A stretch of DNA of 64,000 nucleotides from Piscirickettsiaceae bacterium (GCA_024685975.1 JAIBDZ010000007.1:1-64000), one strand, 5' to 3'; shown: positions 1 through 8,194, numbered from the stretch's first letter. The notes: generated from the letters alone by a model not told the origin. Program-made: numbers and translations.

Positions 1-8
1 AAAGATCA

Positions 9-299
9 TTAGCCTTCAATAACGGCAACGATATCTTCTTCACGCATGACCAATAATTCTTCGCCATCAACTTTAATTTCTGTTCCAGCGTACTTACCAA
101 ATAAAACCTTATCGCCAACAGAGACATCCATTGCGCGTACATCACCAGAATCAGTAATACGGCCTTTACCTGCAGCAATGATTTCACCACGGTCAGGTTT
201 TTCTGTTGCACTACCTGGTAAAACGATACCTCCGGCACTCATCTTTTCTTCTTCCATTCGGCGAACGATCACACGATCATGAAGGGGACGAATATTCAT
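9..299 (-). CDS. groES: Co-chaperonin GroES
   Basis: GroES forms the heptameric lid of the GroEL folding chamber in the cytoplasm. The 96-residue protein begins [14 protein letters not shown] and carries the mobile loop around [15 protein letters not shown], at the family's usual length. The ORF track starts 24 codons earlier, but that extension overlaps the promoter. I chose the ATG at 299 because it follows a GAGGATAG ribosome binding site and matches the conserved family start. groL is expected immediately downstream, beyond the left edge of the window, so the operon is cut. Expression should be heat-shock controlled by the sigma-32 site described separately. Confidence 0.97.
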   Translation of the reverse strand: MNIRPLHDRVIVRRMEEEKMSAGGIVLPGSATEKPDRGEIIAAGKGRITDSGDVRAMDVSVGDKVLFGKYAGTEIKVDGEELLVMREEDIVAVIEG

Positions 300-346
300 A
301 TACACTATCCTCAAAAAATGTCTAACAAAAAGGTTGAACCCCATAC

Positions 347-372
347 ATGGGGCTAGAAAACGAAACTTCAAG
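347..372 (-). promoter_or_regulatory. Sigma-32 heat-shock promoter of groES
   Basis: Read on the minus strand, CTTGAA (367-372) is followed after 14 nt by CCCCAT (347-352), an exact match to the core sigma-32 (RpoH) consensus. It sits about 50 bp upstream of the groES start codon. The -10 half is also part of a small palindrome, CCCCATGTATGGGG. I saw no CIRCE inverted repeat, so HrcA control is not indicated here. Confidence 0.88.
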
Positions 373-388
373 ACCTAATTGCAAAAAT

Positions 389-844
389 TTATCGCATTTT
401 TTTATCATCCTCGTCGTCGACGATTTCACCTTCGATAATATTTGTTTCCTTATAGTGACGCTGTTCGCCGTACATACTCGAACCTGACACAAAAGTACCT
501 CGCTGTAACATTTGTTTAATCAAGGCCTGACGTAGCGGCGGGATTAATAATAGGAAGCCCAAAATATCGGTCACAAATCCCGGTGTGAGCAACATGGCGC
601 CACTTATTAATAGCATCACCCCTTCCAACATAGCCAATGCCGGTAACTCGCCTTGTGCCATAGAAAGCTGAGCCCGCTGTAAAGTGCTCAACCCTTGTTG
701 TCTGAGTAATGCAGCACCGATCACGGCTGTTGCTACCACCAGAAAAACGGTCCAACCAGCGCCAATAATGTCGCCAACTTGGATGAGAAAATAAATTTCA
801 ATTATCGGTATCAGTAAAAACAACAAAAATAATGATCGGAACAT
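389..844 (-). CDS. fxsA: FxsA-family inner membrane protein
   Basis: Small cytoplasmic-membrane protein of the FxsA family. The E. coli member is known for relieving F-plasmid exclusion of phage T7; its cellular role is unclear. The 151 residues show the family pattern: an N-terminal hydrophobic helix with IPIIEIYFLIQVG, a second hydrophobic segment (WTVFLVVATAVIGAALL), the LLISGAMLLTPGFVTDILGF signature region, and a charged, acidic C-terminal tail. The start at 844 has a good AGGA site six bases upstream. It precedes groES on the same strand, a neighbourhood seen in other gammaproteobacteria, but groES has its own promoter. Confidence 0.93.
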   Translation of the reverse strand: MFRSLFLLFLLIPIIEIYFLIQVGDIIGAGWTVFLVVATAVIGAALLRQQGLSTLQRAQLSMAQGELPALAMLEGVMLLISGAMLLTPGFVTDILGFLLLIPPLRQALIKQMLQRGTFVSGSSMYGEQRHYKETNIIEGEIVDDEDDKKMR

Positions 845-933
845 AATGCGTCCTAAATGAGGTTGGTAACTCTATAGATGGTGGTATTCCCTCGACATTT
901 CAAGGTATATCGTCCTTATCTCTACGTTGTATA

Positions 934-963
934 AAAGAGACAAAATGGGCGATTTGTCTCTTT
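934..963. repeat. 11-bp perfect inverted repeat upstream of the porin
   Basis: AAAGAGACAAA (934-944) and TTTGTCTCTTT (953-963) pair perfectly around an 8-nt loop. It lies between the divergent fxsA and porin genes, about 110 bp before the porin start. On the minus strand the stem ends in TCTTTTAT, so it could be a weak terminator of that strand, but no minus-strand gene ends there. It could equally be an operator or an RNA leader hairpin for the porin. Confidence 0.6.
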
Positions 964-1072
964 GTAATTAAACCGTCACATATCCTTCATGATTATGAAA
1001 TATAGCCAGACTACTGTGTGGGGACTCGGTTCAGCTAGACCCTGTTTTTTTTTATTGAATGAGGATACCCCC

Positions 1073-2260
1073 TTGAAAATTAAATCTACATCATTATTAA
1101 TCGCTGGTGCTTTATTCGGCGCAGCTGTTATGCCAGCACAAGCGAGCAACGAAGCCATGATGGACTTATTAAAAGTTCTTCACCAAAAAGGCACTATTTC
1201 TGATTCAGACTACGATTTATTATCAAATGCGGCAGCAGCAGATAAAGAAGCTGGTGACCATGTTGCAATGCAAGTAGAAAAAGCAACAAAGAAAACAAGC
1301 TCTTTAAAAGCACTTGAATGGGCTGAGCGCATCAAAATTAAAGGTGACATGCGTTTCCGTCACGAAACTGAAAATGTTGATAACGGCATCTCTTCTACAA
1401 ATGATGAAGATCGCTTACGTATCCGTGCTCGTATCGGTGCATACGCACAAGTTAATGACACAACAAAAGCAGGTATCCGTTTAGTGACAGCTTCTGGCAG
1501 TGCAACATCAACTAACCTATCTCTAGAAAACAACTTTGCTAGCACAGATGTTGGTATCGACTTAGGTTATATCGATTGGGCACCAACTATGTTAGGCGGC
1601 AACACCAACATTGTTGTTGGTAAAATGAAAAAACAATGGCAGTCAGTGAATGACGTTATCTGGGATGGTGACACAAACCCAGAAGGTGCCATGATCAAAT
1701 CTAAATTCAAAGTCAACGGCATCACATTATTGCCTTCTGCTGGTTACTACGTGTTAGATGACAACGGCAACGATTCTTTCAAAGATGACAGCCACGTAGG
1801 TCACGCTCAATTAGCCGCTAAATTTGGTAAAACAAAATTAGGTGTTTCTTACTACGGTTTCGAAAACATGAACACAGTCAGCGAAGAAGAACGCATGTTT
1901 GAAATCTTCGGTGAAACAGCGATTCCAAGCACACCTGTGACTGTTTACGCAAGCTGGGTTAACAACAGCAACGCTGATGCACCTGGTGATGATGACAATG
2001 CATACTCAATTGGTGCAAAAGCCAAATTGGGTGACTTCAAATTGGGTTACGAATACCGTGACTTAGGTGTCAACGCAGTTAACGATAACTTTGATAACAG
2101 TGACTTCTTGAGCGATTCAGAAGGTAGCATCTTCAAAGCCTCTTACGCTATCGACAAAAACTTCTCTGTAGGCGCGACATACTACACATCTGAAACCAAT
2201 ATTAATGGTTCTGATTTAGAAGTTGATTTACTACACTTAGACCTTAAAGCTAAGTTCTAA
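1073..2260 (+). CDS. Putative outer-membrane porin
   Basis: Predicted beta-barrel outer membrane protein of 395 residues. A signal peptide (MKIKSTSLLIAGALFGAAV, cleaved after PAQA) is followed by a short helical segment (MMDLLKVLHQKGTISDSDYD) of the kind seen before many periplasm-facing porins. Next come alternating amphipathic strands rich in Gly, Tyr, Asp and Asn, and a C-terminal LDLKAKF ending in Phe, the usual barrel-assembly signal. The ORF track begins at 989, but I prefer the TTG at 1073: it has GAGGATA upstream and places the signal peptide at the N-terminus. Codon choice (strong use of GGT, AAC, CGT) suggests high expression. It is followed by a strong terminator and appears monocistronic. 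The transported substrate cannot be told. Confidence 0.85.
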   Translation: MKIKSTSLLIAGALFGAAVMPAQASNEAMMDLLKVLHQKGTISDSDYDLLSNAAAADKEAGDHVAMQVEKATKKTSSLKALEWAERIKIKGDMRFRHETENVDNGISSTNDEDRLRIRARIGAYAQVNDTTKAGIRLVTASGSATSTNLSLENNFASTDVGIDLGYIDWAPTMLGGNTNIVVGKMKKQWQSVNDVIWDGDTNPEGAMIKSKFKVNGITLLPSAGYYVLDDNGNDSFKDDSHVGHAQLAAKFGKTKLGVSYYGFENMNTVSEEERMFEIFGETAIPSTPVTVYASWVNNSNADAPGDDDNAYSIGAKAKLGDFKLGYEYRDLGVNAVNDNFDNSDFLSDSEGSIFKASYAIDKNFSVGATYYTSETNINGSDLEVDLLHLDLKAKF

Positions 2261-2297
2261 GCTTGGTTAGATATACTACAACGTCTCCGTAGTATCG

Positions 2298-2330
2298 AAA
2301 CCCGCATGGTGAGCCATGCGGGTTTTTTTT
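2298..2330 (+). terminator. Rho-independent terminator of the porin gene
   Basis: AAACCCGCATGG and CCATGCGGGTTT form a perfect 12-bp stem around a TGAG tetraloop, running into a stretch of eight or more T residues, 38 bp after the porin stop codon. Confidence 0.93.
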
Positions 2331-2362
2331 AACTTATTTCACCCCATTTGAGCTAATTTTCT

Positions 2363-4144
2363 ATGACCGATGAAGAGTTAAAACAAGGACAGTCACTCGA
2401 TGAAATCCTCGCAGTAGGCGCGATATCAACATTGTTTCAACCCATTGTCTCTTTAAAAGACAATACGATTTATGGTTATGAAGCATTAAGTCGTGGCCCT
2501 TCTGACAGCCCTTTACACTCTCCTATCACCTTATTTGATGCTGCAAGTCGTCACGGACGCATCGCCGAATTAGATTTATTATGTCGTGAATTAGCCATCA
2601 AACAATACAGTCGTTTAAATTTACCGGCTAAACTCTTTCTCAATACCATCCCTGCTGTATTATTGCAGGCAGATTACCAACACGACTTAACGCGCAAGTT
2701 TTTAAAACAAGCGGGCATGAGTCCAAATCAAGTCGTCATCGAATTAACGGAACAATACCCTATCGATGATTACCGCCTAATGCGTGATGCCACAGCGCAT
2801 TATCGTGCGATGGGATTTTCAATTGCCTTAGATGATCTCGGTGCAGGCTATTCCGGTTTAAGAACTTGGGCAGAATTAAAACCCAACTTCGTTAAACTCG
2901 ACCGCCACTTCATTCAGAACATCCATGAAGATCGGACCAAATTCCAATTTGTTCAATCCATGTTAGATATTGCTCACAGCATTGATTGCAAAGTCATCGC
3001 AGAAGGCATTGAAGTCAGGGAAGAATATCTCGCCAATCATGAAATGGGCAGCGATTTTGGCCAAGGGTATTACTTTGCCAGACCCAATCAGCGCCCTTTA
3101 AAGCAAATCAATCCTAGCTTATTTCAACAACGCCAAGATAGTTACGAGCGGTTATTCCAAAAACGTTCTGAACATCGTGTCAATAAACTGCTCATCCAAC
3201 TACAACCCGTTTATGACACGGAAAATATCATCGAAGTCGGCGAGCGGTTTCAAAACGACCTCTCCCTCACCGCCTTGCCTGTAATTACCAAAGATAACAA
3301 ACCCTTAGGCATGATTTCACGCAACGAATTTATGGCTGTTTTTGCCAGCCGCTATGGTCGTGACTTACATGGTCGAAAGCCAATTAGTGAATTTTTAAAC
3401 GTCGCACCATTAATTGTTGATATTGATATGCCACTCAAATCACTGAGTAATCTCATCACAAGCAATGATAATGGCGACAAATATAGTGTTTTCATTATCA
3501 CAGAGCATGAGTATTACTGTGGTGTCGGTAATATCATGGACTTATTACGTCTTATCACCGAGATGCAAATCACTTCAGCACGCTATGCGAATCCCTTAAG
3601 TGGTTTACCCGGCAATGTGCCTATCAGTGAATATATTAAACAAGCTATCGAACAAAATGAGCCTGCGGTTTTATGTTATATCGATCTAGATAATTTCAAA
3701 CCCTATAATGATACTTATGGGTATGAGAAGGGCGACAAAGTCATTTTAGATACCGTCAAACTGCTCAACCAAGTGACCGCCGTTGATTATGATTTTGTCG
3801 GTCATGTTGGTGGTGATGACTTTATTGTCATTTTCAAACAAAAAGATTGGTTAGAGAAATGCCAAACATTACTCCAATTATTCACCGCTCTTCACCCGCA
3901 TTTCTACCATAAAAAGCACATAGAACAGCAAGGCATTGAAGCCCAAGATCGCCAAGGAAACCCCCATTTCTTTCCGCTATTGAGTTTGTCCATTGGTGTT
4001 GTTGATTTGGCTGACTTCCCAACGATCAAAACAGAGTCCGAAGTCGCTGAAAAAGCCACTAAAGCGAAATCATTAGCGAAGAAAATAACCGGAAATAGTA
4101 TTTATAAATTAACGCAAGAATCAGCATTGTTAATCGCGAGTTAA
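2363..4144 (+). CDS. EAL-CBS-GGDEF cyclic-di-GMP signalling protein
   Basis: Soluble 593-residue c-di-GMP turnover protein without membrane segments. The N-terminal EAL phosphodiesterase domain (about 10-250) looks catalytically complete: YEALSRG, the metal-binding ELTEQ glutamate, ALDDLGAGYS, KLDR and VIAEGIE are all present. Residues 270-400 resemble a CBS pair, a likely nucleotide-sensing module. The C-terminal GGDEF domain (about 420-590) has DLDNFKPYNDTYGYEKGD and a GGDDF signature. GGDDF departs from GGDEF/GGEEF at the fourth residue, so cyclase activity is uncertain; the domain may act as a GTP sensor. It lies alone between the porin terminator and the convergent arsC-like gene. Net phosphodiesterase activity is my inference. 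Confidence 0.88.
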   Translation: MTDEELKQGQSLDEILAVGAISTLFQPIVSLKDNTIYGYEALSRGPSDSPLHSPITLFDAASRHGRIAELDLLCRELAIKQYSRLNLPAKLFLNTIPAVLLQADYQHDLTRKFLKQAGMSPNQVVIELTEQYPIDDYRLMRDATAHYRAMGFSIALDDLGAGYSGLRTWAELKPNFVKLDRHFIQNIHEDRTKFQFVQSMLDIAHSIDCKVIAEGIEVREEYLANHEMGSDFGQGYYFARPNQRPLKQINPSLFQQRQDSYERLFQKRSEHRVNKLLIQLQPVYDTENIIEVGERFQNDLSLTALPVITKDNKPLGMISRNEFMAVFASRYGRDLHGRKPISEFLNVAPLIVDIDMPLKSLSNLITSNDNGDKYSVFIITEHEYYCGVGNIMDLLRLITEMQITSARYANPLSGLPGNVPISEYIKQAIEQNEPAVLCYIDLDNFKPYNDTYGYEKGDKVILDTVKLLNQVTAVDYDFVGHVGGDDFIVIFKQKDWLEKCQTLLQLFTALHPHFYHKKHIEQQGIEAQDRQGNPHFFPLLSLSIGVVDLADFPTIKTESEVAEKATKAKSLAKKITGNSIYKLTQESALLIAS

Positions 4145-4145
4145 C

Positions 4146-4574
4146 TTAAGCGGGTTGAGGTAGTTTCGCCAAAACATGTTCGACCCGTTTTTTCACTTTA
4201 TCTCGGGTCTGACGATAAGCGTCTAATACCGCTTTTGTATCCCCTGTCACTTTTGCAGGATTACTTAAGGGTAAATGAATCTTCATTGTTTCAAAGCTCA
4301 TAATGGGGCATTGCTCTTCGACTTTATCACATAATGTGACAATCAAATCCGCCCACTCTAATAATTCGCTGTTCACCCTAACAGGGACTTGCTTTGACAT
4401 ATTAAGACCAACTTCATTCATCACTTTAATCGTTAAAGGATCAATATCTTGAATCGCAATGCCGGCTGATTTTACTTTCACAAGATCGCTCGCCAGCTCT
4501 CTAGCCCAAGCTTCCGCCATTTGGGAGCGACAAGCATTATCTGCTGACAAAAATAATACGCGAATTCGACTCAT
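4146..4574 (-). CDS. ArsC-like (LMW-phosphatase fold) protein lacking the catalytic Cys
   Basis: 142-residue protein aligning without gaps, over its first ~110 residues, to thioredoxin-coupled arsenate reductase of the Bacillus ArsC type (sequence recalled from memory). Cys15, Arg16, Ser17, Cys82 and Cys89 are kept. However, the P-loop reads FLSADNACRSQMAE: the nucleophile Cys10 is Ser (codon TCA), and the general acid Asp105 is Asn (LPLSNPA). As read, it should not form the arsenylated Cys intermediate. It retains the Cys82/Cys89 redox pair. The start has a good AGGATAAAAAC-ATG context. It lies on the opposite strand from the arsR-GAPDH-arsJ operon about 1 kb away, so an arsenic-related role is likely, perhaps binding or sensing. 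Annotation pipelines will call it arsenate reductase; that function is doubtful. Confidence 0.85.
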   Translation of the reverse strand: MSRIRVLFLSADNACRSQMAEAWARELASDLVKVKSAGIAIQDIDPLTIKVMNEVGLNMSKQVPVRVNSELLEWADLIVTLCDKVEEQCPIMSFETMKIHLPLSNPAKVTGDTKAVLDAYRQTRDKVKKRVEHVLAKLPQPA

Positions 4575-4733
4575 GTTTTTATCCTAACTATATAGCAACG
4601 CAGTACCATAACAGGCTTATATTACAATCAAATGAATCACATTTTGACCTGCCTTTTTTGTGAACGAAATCTAATATTCTCATCATGCATCTGATAGAAT
4701 AAATTTTCTTCCATTGAGTGACAGTAGCCAACC

Positions 4734-5408
4734 GTGAAAAAACTGATTCAACCTCTTATCCTCGTTTTTATTATTCTTTTACCTTCATATGCCCTCGCAG
4801 AAACGACCCGCTACGTTTCTGATGAACTCGAAATTACGATGCGTAATGGTAAAGGCGTCAAATTTGCCATTCGTAAAATGTTGCGCAGCGGGACCCGTTT
4901 AAGCGTGATTGAGACGGATTCATCCGGTTACTCCAAAGTCCGCACACCAGGCGGAACGGAAGGCTGGGTATTAACCCGTTATCTAAGTAATGTGCCAAGT
5001 GCTCGCAACCGCGTCGCCGATAGTGAACAAAAAGCGGCCAACCTTGAGCTTGAACTCACAAAAGCAAAAGAAGAAATCCAACAACTCACCAGCCAAAAAG
5101 ACAGTACAGGCAGTGAAAATATGACGCTGAAAGAAACAGCCCAACGTCTTCAGAAAGAGCTGGATGATTTAAAAAGAACCGCTTCTAATGCCGTCGCATT
5201 AGATAATGAAAACCGCAAGCTGAAAGAACAGATTCAACAAATGGATCATCAAATGCAATCCATTACCCATGAAAATAACACCTTAAAAGATAGCGAAGCC
5301 AAGAACTGGTTTCTTATCGGCGCAGCTGTGCTCTTTGGCGGCATCATTTTAGGGCTTCTGTTACCTAAATTACGCCTACACAAGAAAAACAGTTGGGGCA
5401 GCCTCTAA
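4734..5408 (+). CDS. TIGR04211-type SH3 / coiled-coil membrane protein (YgiM-like)
   Basis: Envelope protein of 224 residues with the YgiM/TIGR04211 architecture. It has a cleavable signal peptide (LILVFIILLPSYALA), a bacterial SH3 domain (about 25-90, with the GWVLTRYLS end motif), a long heptad-rich coiled coil (about 95-185), and a C-terminal membrane helix (WFLIGAAVLFGGIILGLLLP) followed by basic residues. The SH3 domain probably binds peptidoglycan on the periplasmic side. The start is a GTG at 4734, chosen because it places the signal peptide correctly. It is monocistronic, ending in a strong terminator. Precise function is unknown in the family. Confidence 0.85.
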   Translation: MKKLIQPLILVFIILLPSYALAETTRYVSDELEITMRNGKGVKFAIRKMLRSGTRLSVIETDSSGYSKVRTPGGTEGWVLTRYLSNVPSARNRVADSEQKAANLELELTKAKEEIQQLTSQKDSTGSENMTLKETAQRLQKELDDLKRTASNAVALDNENRKLKEQIQQMDHQMQSITHENNTLKDSEAKNWFLIGAAVLFGGIILGLLLPKLRLHKKNSWGSL

Positions 5409-5430
5409 ATCCCCCTCGCCTTATAACGCT

Positions 5431-5460
5431 AAAAAAGCCTGCATTATGCAGGCTTTTTTT
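5431..5460 (+). terminator. Rho-independent terminator after the YgiM-like gene
   Basis: AAAAAAGCCTGCA and TGCAGGCTTTTTT pair perfectly around TTA, with the A and T tracts forming the lower stem and a U-rich tail. The symmetric A/T flanks would allow termination from either side. Confidence 0.93.
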
Positions 5461-5497
5461 TGCCCAAAGAAAACTTTACTGTCATAATATGCAAAAA

Positions 5498-5517
5498 TTG
5501 ATATATACATATTTCAA
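5498..5517. promoter_or_regulatory. Putative ArsR operator
   Basis: A 20-bp imperfect palindrome, TTGATATATACATATTTCAA, of the form TTGA-n-ATAT-nn-ATAT-n-TCAA (16 of 20 positions symmetric). It ends 23 bp before the arsR start codon. ArsR/SmtB repressors bind AT-rich dyads of this size over their own promoters, so autoregulation of the ars operon is the natural reading. Confidence 0.7.
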
Positions 5518-5540
5518 CATATAAATAATCGGAGAAGATA

Positions 5541-5894
5541 ATGACAATACAAGCTGATGATGTTTATTCCGTGTTATCCCATCCTATGCGTCTACGTGCC
5601 CTTGTTTTGATTCATCAAACCGATGAGTTATGTGTCTGTGAATTAACCCATGCCCTAGGCCTAGCCCAACCTGTTATATCAAGACACCTTGCCCAATTAA
5701 AAGAAGCGGGCCTATTACTCTCCCGCCGGCAAGGACAATGGGTTTATTACCGTATACATACGGACTTACCAACATGGGTACAACAATTAATCCTGATTAC
5801 AGTTGAAGGCGTCAAAAACACCTCACCGTACAGCGATGACATTTTACAACTCAACACAATGGCAAACCGTCCCGGTCTTGCTTGTTGCTCATAA
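5541..5894 (+). CDS. arsR: ArsR-family arsenic-responsive repressor
   Basis: 117-residue winged-helix repressor. The ELCVCEL motif (about residues 30-36) is the classical As(III)-binding Cys-x-Cys in the DNA-binding region, and the recognition helix follows as LAQPVISRHLAQLKEAGLL. The C-terminus ends CCS, adding two vicinal cysteines that could contribute a further thiol ligand. Start ATG 5541 has GGAGAAGATA upstream. It is the first gene of a tight operon with a GAPDH (9-bp gap) and arsJ, and a matching palindrome lies just upstream. It should release DNA when arsenite or a related trivalent arsenical binds. Confidence 0.95.
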   Translation: MTIQADDVYSVLSHPMRLRALVLIHQTDELCVCELTHALGLAQPVISRHLAQLKEAGLLLSRRQGQWVYYRIHTDLPTWVQQLILITVEGVKNTSPYSDDILQLNTMANRPGLACCS

Positions 5895-5903
5895 GGAATC
5901 AGC

Positions 5904-6914
5904 ATGGCTTTACGTATCGGCATCAATGGCTTCGGTAGAATGGGCAAGCTTGCTCTTCAAGCGGGTTGGGATAATCCCGCATTAGAATTCGTACACATCA
6001 ATGAAATAAAGGGTGGAGCAGACTGCCACAGTCATTTACTCCAATTTGATAGTATTCATGGACGATGGGATAAAGCAATTCATCATACCGATAACGATAT
6101 TATCATTGATGATACGACCATCAGCCTAAGTCAAAAGGCTTCGCCAGAAGAGGTCAATTGGGCTCAATATAATGTCGATATCGTGTTGGAATGTAGTGGT
6201 AAATTCAAAACAGAACAACAACTACAGCCTTACTTTGATCAAGGCGTGCAATATGTTGTGGTCTCGGCACCTGCACCCGATCCCGCCCTTAACATTGTCT
6301 ATGGTGTTAATCATCACTTATTTGATCCAAAACAACACCGCATTGTCACCGCGGCATCATGCACCACCAACTGTTTAGCCCCCATGGTCAAAGTGATGCA
6401 TGAATCACTCGGCATCAAACATGGTTCTATTACCACCATCCATAATATTACCAATACACAAACCATCGTCGATAAAGGGCACAAAGATTTACGCCGAGCC
6501 CGAGCTTGCGGTCAATCACTGATCCCCACCACAACCGGTTCAGCTAAAGCGATTACAACCATTTTTCCTGATTTAAAAGGCAAGCTAAATGGTCATGCCG
6601 TTCGTGTCCCTATTCTCAATGGCTCTATCACTGATTTTGTCTTTGAATCTCAACGTGATACGACAGAACAAGAGATCAATGCGTTATTCGAACAAGCGGC
6701 TAAACATGAATTACAAGGCATCTTAGGTTATGAAACACGTCCTCTTGTCTCAGTCGATTATACCCATGACCCAAGATCGAGCATTATTGATGCGCTGTCG
6801 ACGATGGTCGTCAATAAAACACAGGTCAAACTGCTCGCTTGGTATGACAATGAATGGGGATACGTTAACCGTATGATCGATATTGTCACCTTAATTCACG
6901 ATTCGCTAGATTAA
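5904..6914 (+). CDS. ArsJ-associated glyceraldehyde-3-phosphate dehydrogenase
   Basis: 336-residue GAPDH paralogue. It shows the NAD-binding [12 protein letters not shown] glycine motif at the N-terminus, the catalytic [11 protein letters not shown] cysteine (about residue 152) and the C-terminal [12 protein letters not shown] segment, so the enzyme looks complete. In ars operons this GAPDH uses arsenate instead of phosphate with glyceraldehyde-3-phosphate, giving 1-arseno-3-phosphoglycerate, which ArsJ then exports. Placement between arsR and arsJ with small gaps supports this specialised role rather than central glycolysis. Confidence 0.94.
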   Translation: MALRIGINGFGRMGKLALQAGWDNPALEFVHINEIKGGADCHSHLLQFDSIHGRWDKAIHHTDNDIIIDDTTISLSQKASPEEVNWAQYNVDIVLECSGKFKTEQQLQPYFDQGVQYVVVSAPAPDPALNIVYGVNHHLFDPKQHRIVTAASCTTNCLAPMVKVMHESLGIKHGSITTIHNITNTQTIVDKGHKDLRRARACGQSLIPTTTGSAKAITTIFPDLKGKLNGHAVRVPILNGSITDFVFESQRDTTEQEINALFEQAAKHELQGILGYETRPLVSVDYTHDPRSSIIDALSTMVVNKTQVKLLAWYDNEWGYVNRMIDIVTLIHDSLD

Positions 6915-6947
6915 GCCGTCGTCATCCCCTATAGGTAAAGCAAGGTT

Positions 6948-8156
6948 ATGAATTCAATAAAAAGTATTCAACAATACGCCATTATCAGTGGTAGTTATTG
7001 CGCTTTCACATTAACGGATGGCGCACTACGTATGCTAGTGGTGCTATATTTTTACCAACTGGGTTACTCCCCTCTAGCCATTGCCAGTTTATTTTTATTT
7101 TATGAATTCTTTGGCATTGTCACCAACCTTGTTGGAGGATGGCTGGCATCACGGTTTGGCTTAAACAATACCATGCATATTGGCATGTTATTGCAGATCG
7201 GTGCCTTAATTATGCTCACCGCACCACCCGAGTCTTTGACCGTCATTTACGTCATGGCGGCACAAGCCATTTCTGGTATTGCAAAAGATCTTAATAAAAT
7301 GAGTGCCAAAGCCGGCGTGAAATTGCTCTTGCCCGAGCACCAAGCGCAATCAAGCCAGCTCTTTCGTTGGGTGGCCATACTAACAGGCGCAAAAAACAGT
7401 TTAAAAGGCGTAGGATTCTTTATCGGCGGGTTACTGTTATACCTCTATGACTTCAAAACTGCGATGATTATCTTGGCCTTAGGCTTACTGGTGGTGTTAA
7501 TCACCACCTTAATTTATTTACCTAGAAATATCGGTAAAACTAAAAATAAACCTAAATTCACCCAGCTCATTACTCACTCTCCCACCATCAACTGGCTATC
7601 TGCCGCTCGTTTTTTCCTATTTGGGTCACGTGATGTCTGGTTTGTCGTCGCTCTGCCTGTTTATCTCTCCAGTACTCTCAATTGGAGCCATGAGCAAACA
7701 GGAGGCTTCTTTGCACTGTGGGTTATTGGCTATGGCTTTATTCAGGCCTTAACGCCCAAACTATTAGCAAAGCATCATCCCACGGGTAAGTCCGCACAGT
7801 GGTTAGCTTGGTTATTAATGCTATTCCCTACAGGCATCGCTCTTGTACTAGCAGTCGGTCTTGATCCGACAATGGCCATCATTACAGGTTTAAGCCTCTA
7901 TGCAGTCGTTTTTGCTATCAATTCTGCTGTTCACTCCTACCTGATTGTCGAATGGTCAGATCACGATAAAGTGGCGATGAATGTGGGCTTTTATTATATG
8001 GCCAATGCTGGCGGACGCTTAACAGGGACTATTCTCTCTGGACTTATCTTTCAATATTATGGCCTGATTGGTTGTCTGCTGACGGCTTCACTGTTTGTCA
8101 CCAGTGCGGCACTTATCTCAAGCAAACTTACCCTGAACGAAAAAGCCCCAGTTTAA
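6948..8156 (+). CDS. arsJ: Organoarsenical efflux MFS transporter ArsJ
   Basis: 402-residue major facilitator with about 11-12 hydrophobic segments spread over the whole length. It includes the N-terminal YFYQLGYSPLAIASLFLFYE region and GWLASRFGLNN loop typical of ArsJ. Following the GAPDH gene at 33 bp, it is the exporter of 1-arseno-3-phosphoglycerate; the ester breaks down outside the cell, releasing arsenate. The pair confers arsenate resistance without reduction to arsenite, which fits the doubtful catalytic state of the nearby ArsC-like protein. RBS AAGGTT precedes the ATG. The gene's last codons overlap a hairpin that can serve as terminator for the convergent yccA. Confidence 0.94.
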   Translation: MNSIKSIQQYAIISGSYCAFTLTDGALRMLVVLYFYQLGYSPLAIASLFLFYEFFGIVTNLVGGWLASRFGLNNTMHIGMLLQIGALIMLTAPPESLTVIYVMAAQAISGIAKDLNKMSAKAGVKLLLPEHQAQSSQLFRWVAILTGAKNSLKGVGFFIGGLLLYLYDFKTAMIILALGLLVVLITTLIYLPRNIGKTKNKPKFTQLITHSPTINWLSAARFFLFGSRDVWFVVALPVYLSSTLNWSHEQTGGFFALWVIGYGFIQALTPKLLAKHHPTGKSAQWLAWLLMLFPTGIALVLAVGLDPTMAIITGLSLYAVVFAINSAVHSYLIVEWSDHDKVAMNVGFYYMANAGGRLTGTILSGLIFQYYGLIGCLLTASLFVTSAALISSKLTLNEKAPV

Positions 8157-8167
8157 AACCAGGGCTT
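8141..8167 (-). terminator. Probable terminator of yccA, overlapping the arsJ 3' end
   Basis: AAGCCC (8143-8148) and GGGCTT (8162-8167) form a stem with a short internal mismatch and an AT loop. On the minus strand the stem runs into CTTTTTCG, suitable for terminating yccA. It may also act weakly for arsJ. Confidence 0.5.
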
Positions 8168-8194
8168 AATGAACAAAACACAACAGGGTAATCA

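Noticed and set aside
4146-4574. Calling the ArsC-like gene a pseudogene
   Set aside because: The frame is intact, start and ribosome binding site are good, and the other conserved residues remain; active-site change is better described as possible neofunctionalisation.
4605-4660. Second ArsR operator upstream of the arsC-like gene
   Set aside because: Only a TCAAA-N10-TTTGA symmetry is present, unlike the arsR 20-mer; too weak to claim.
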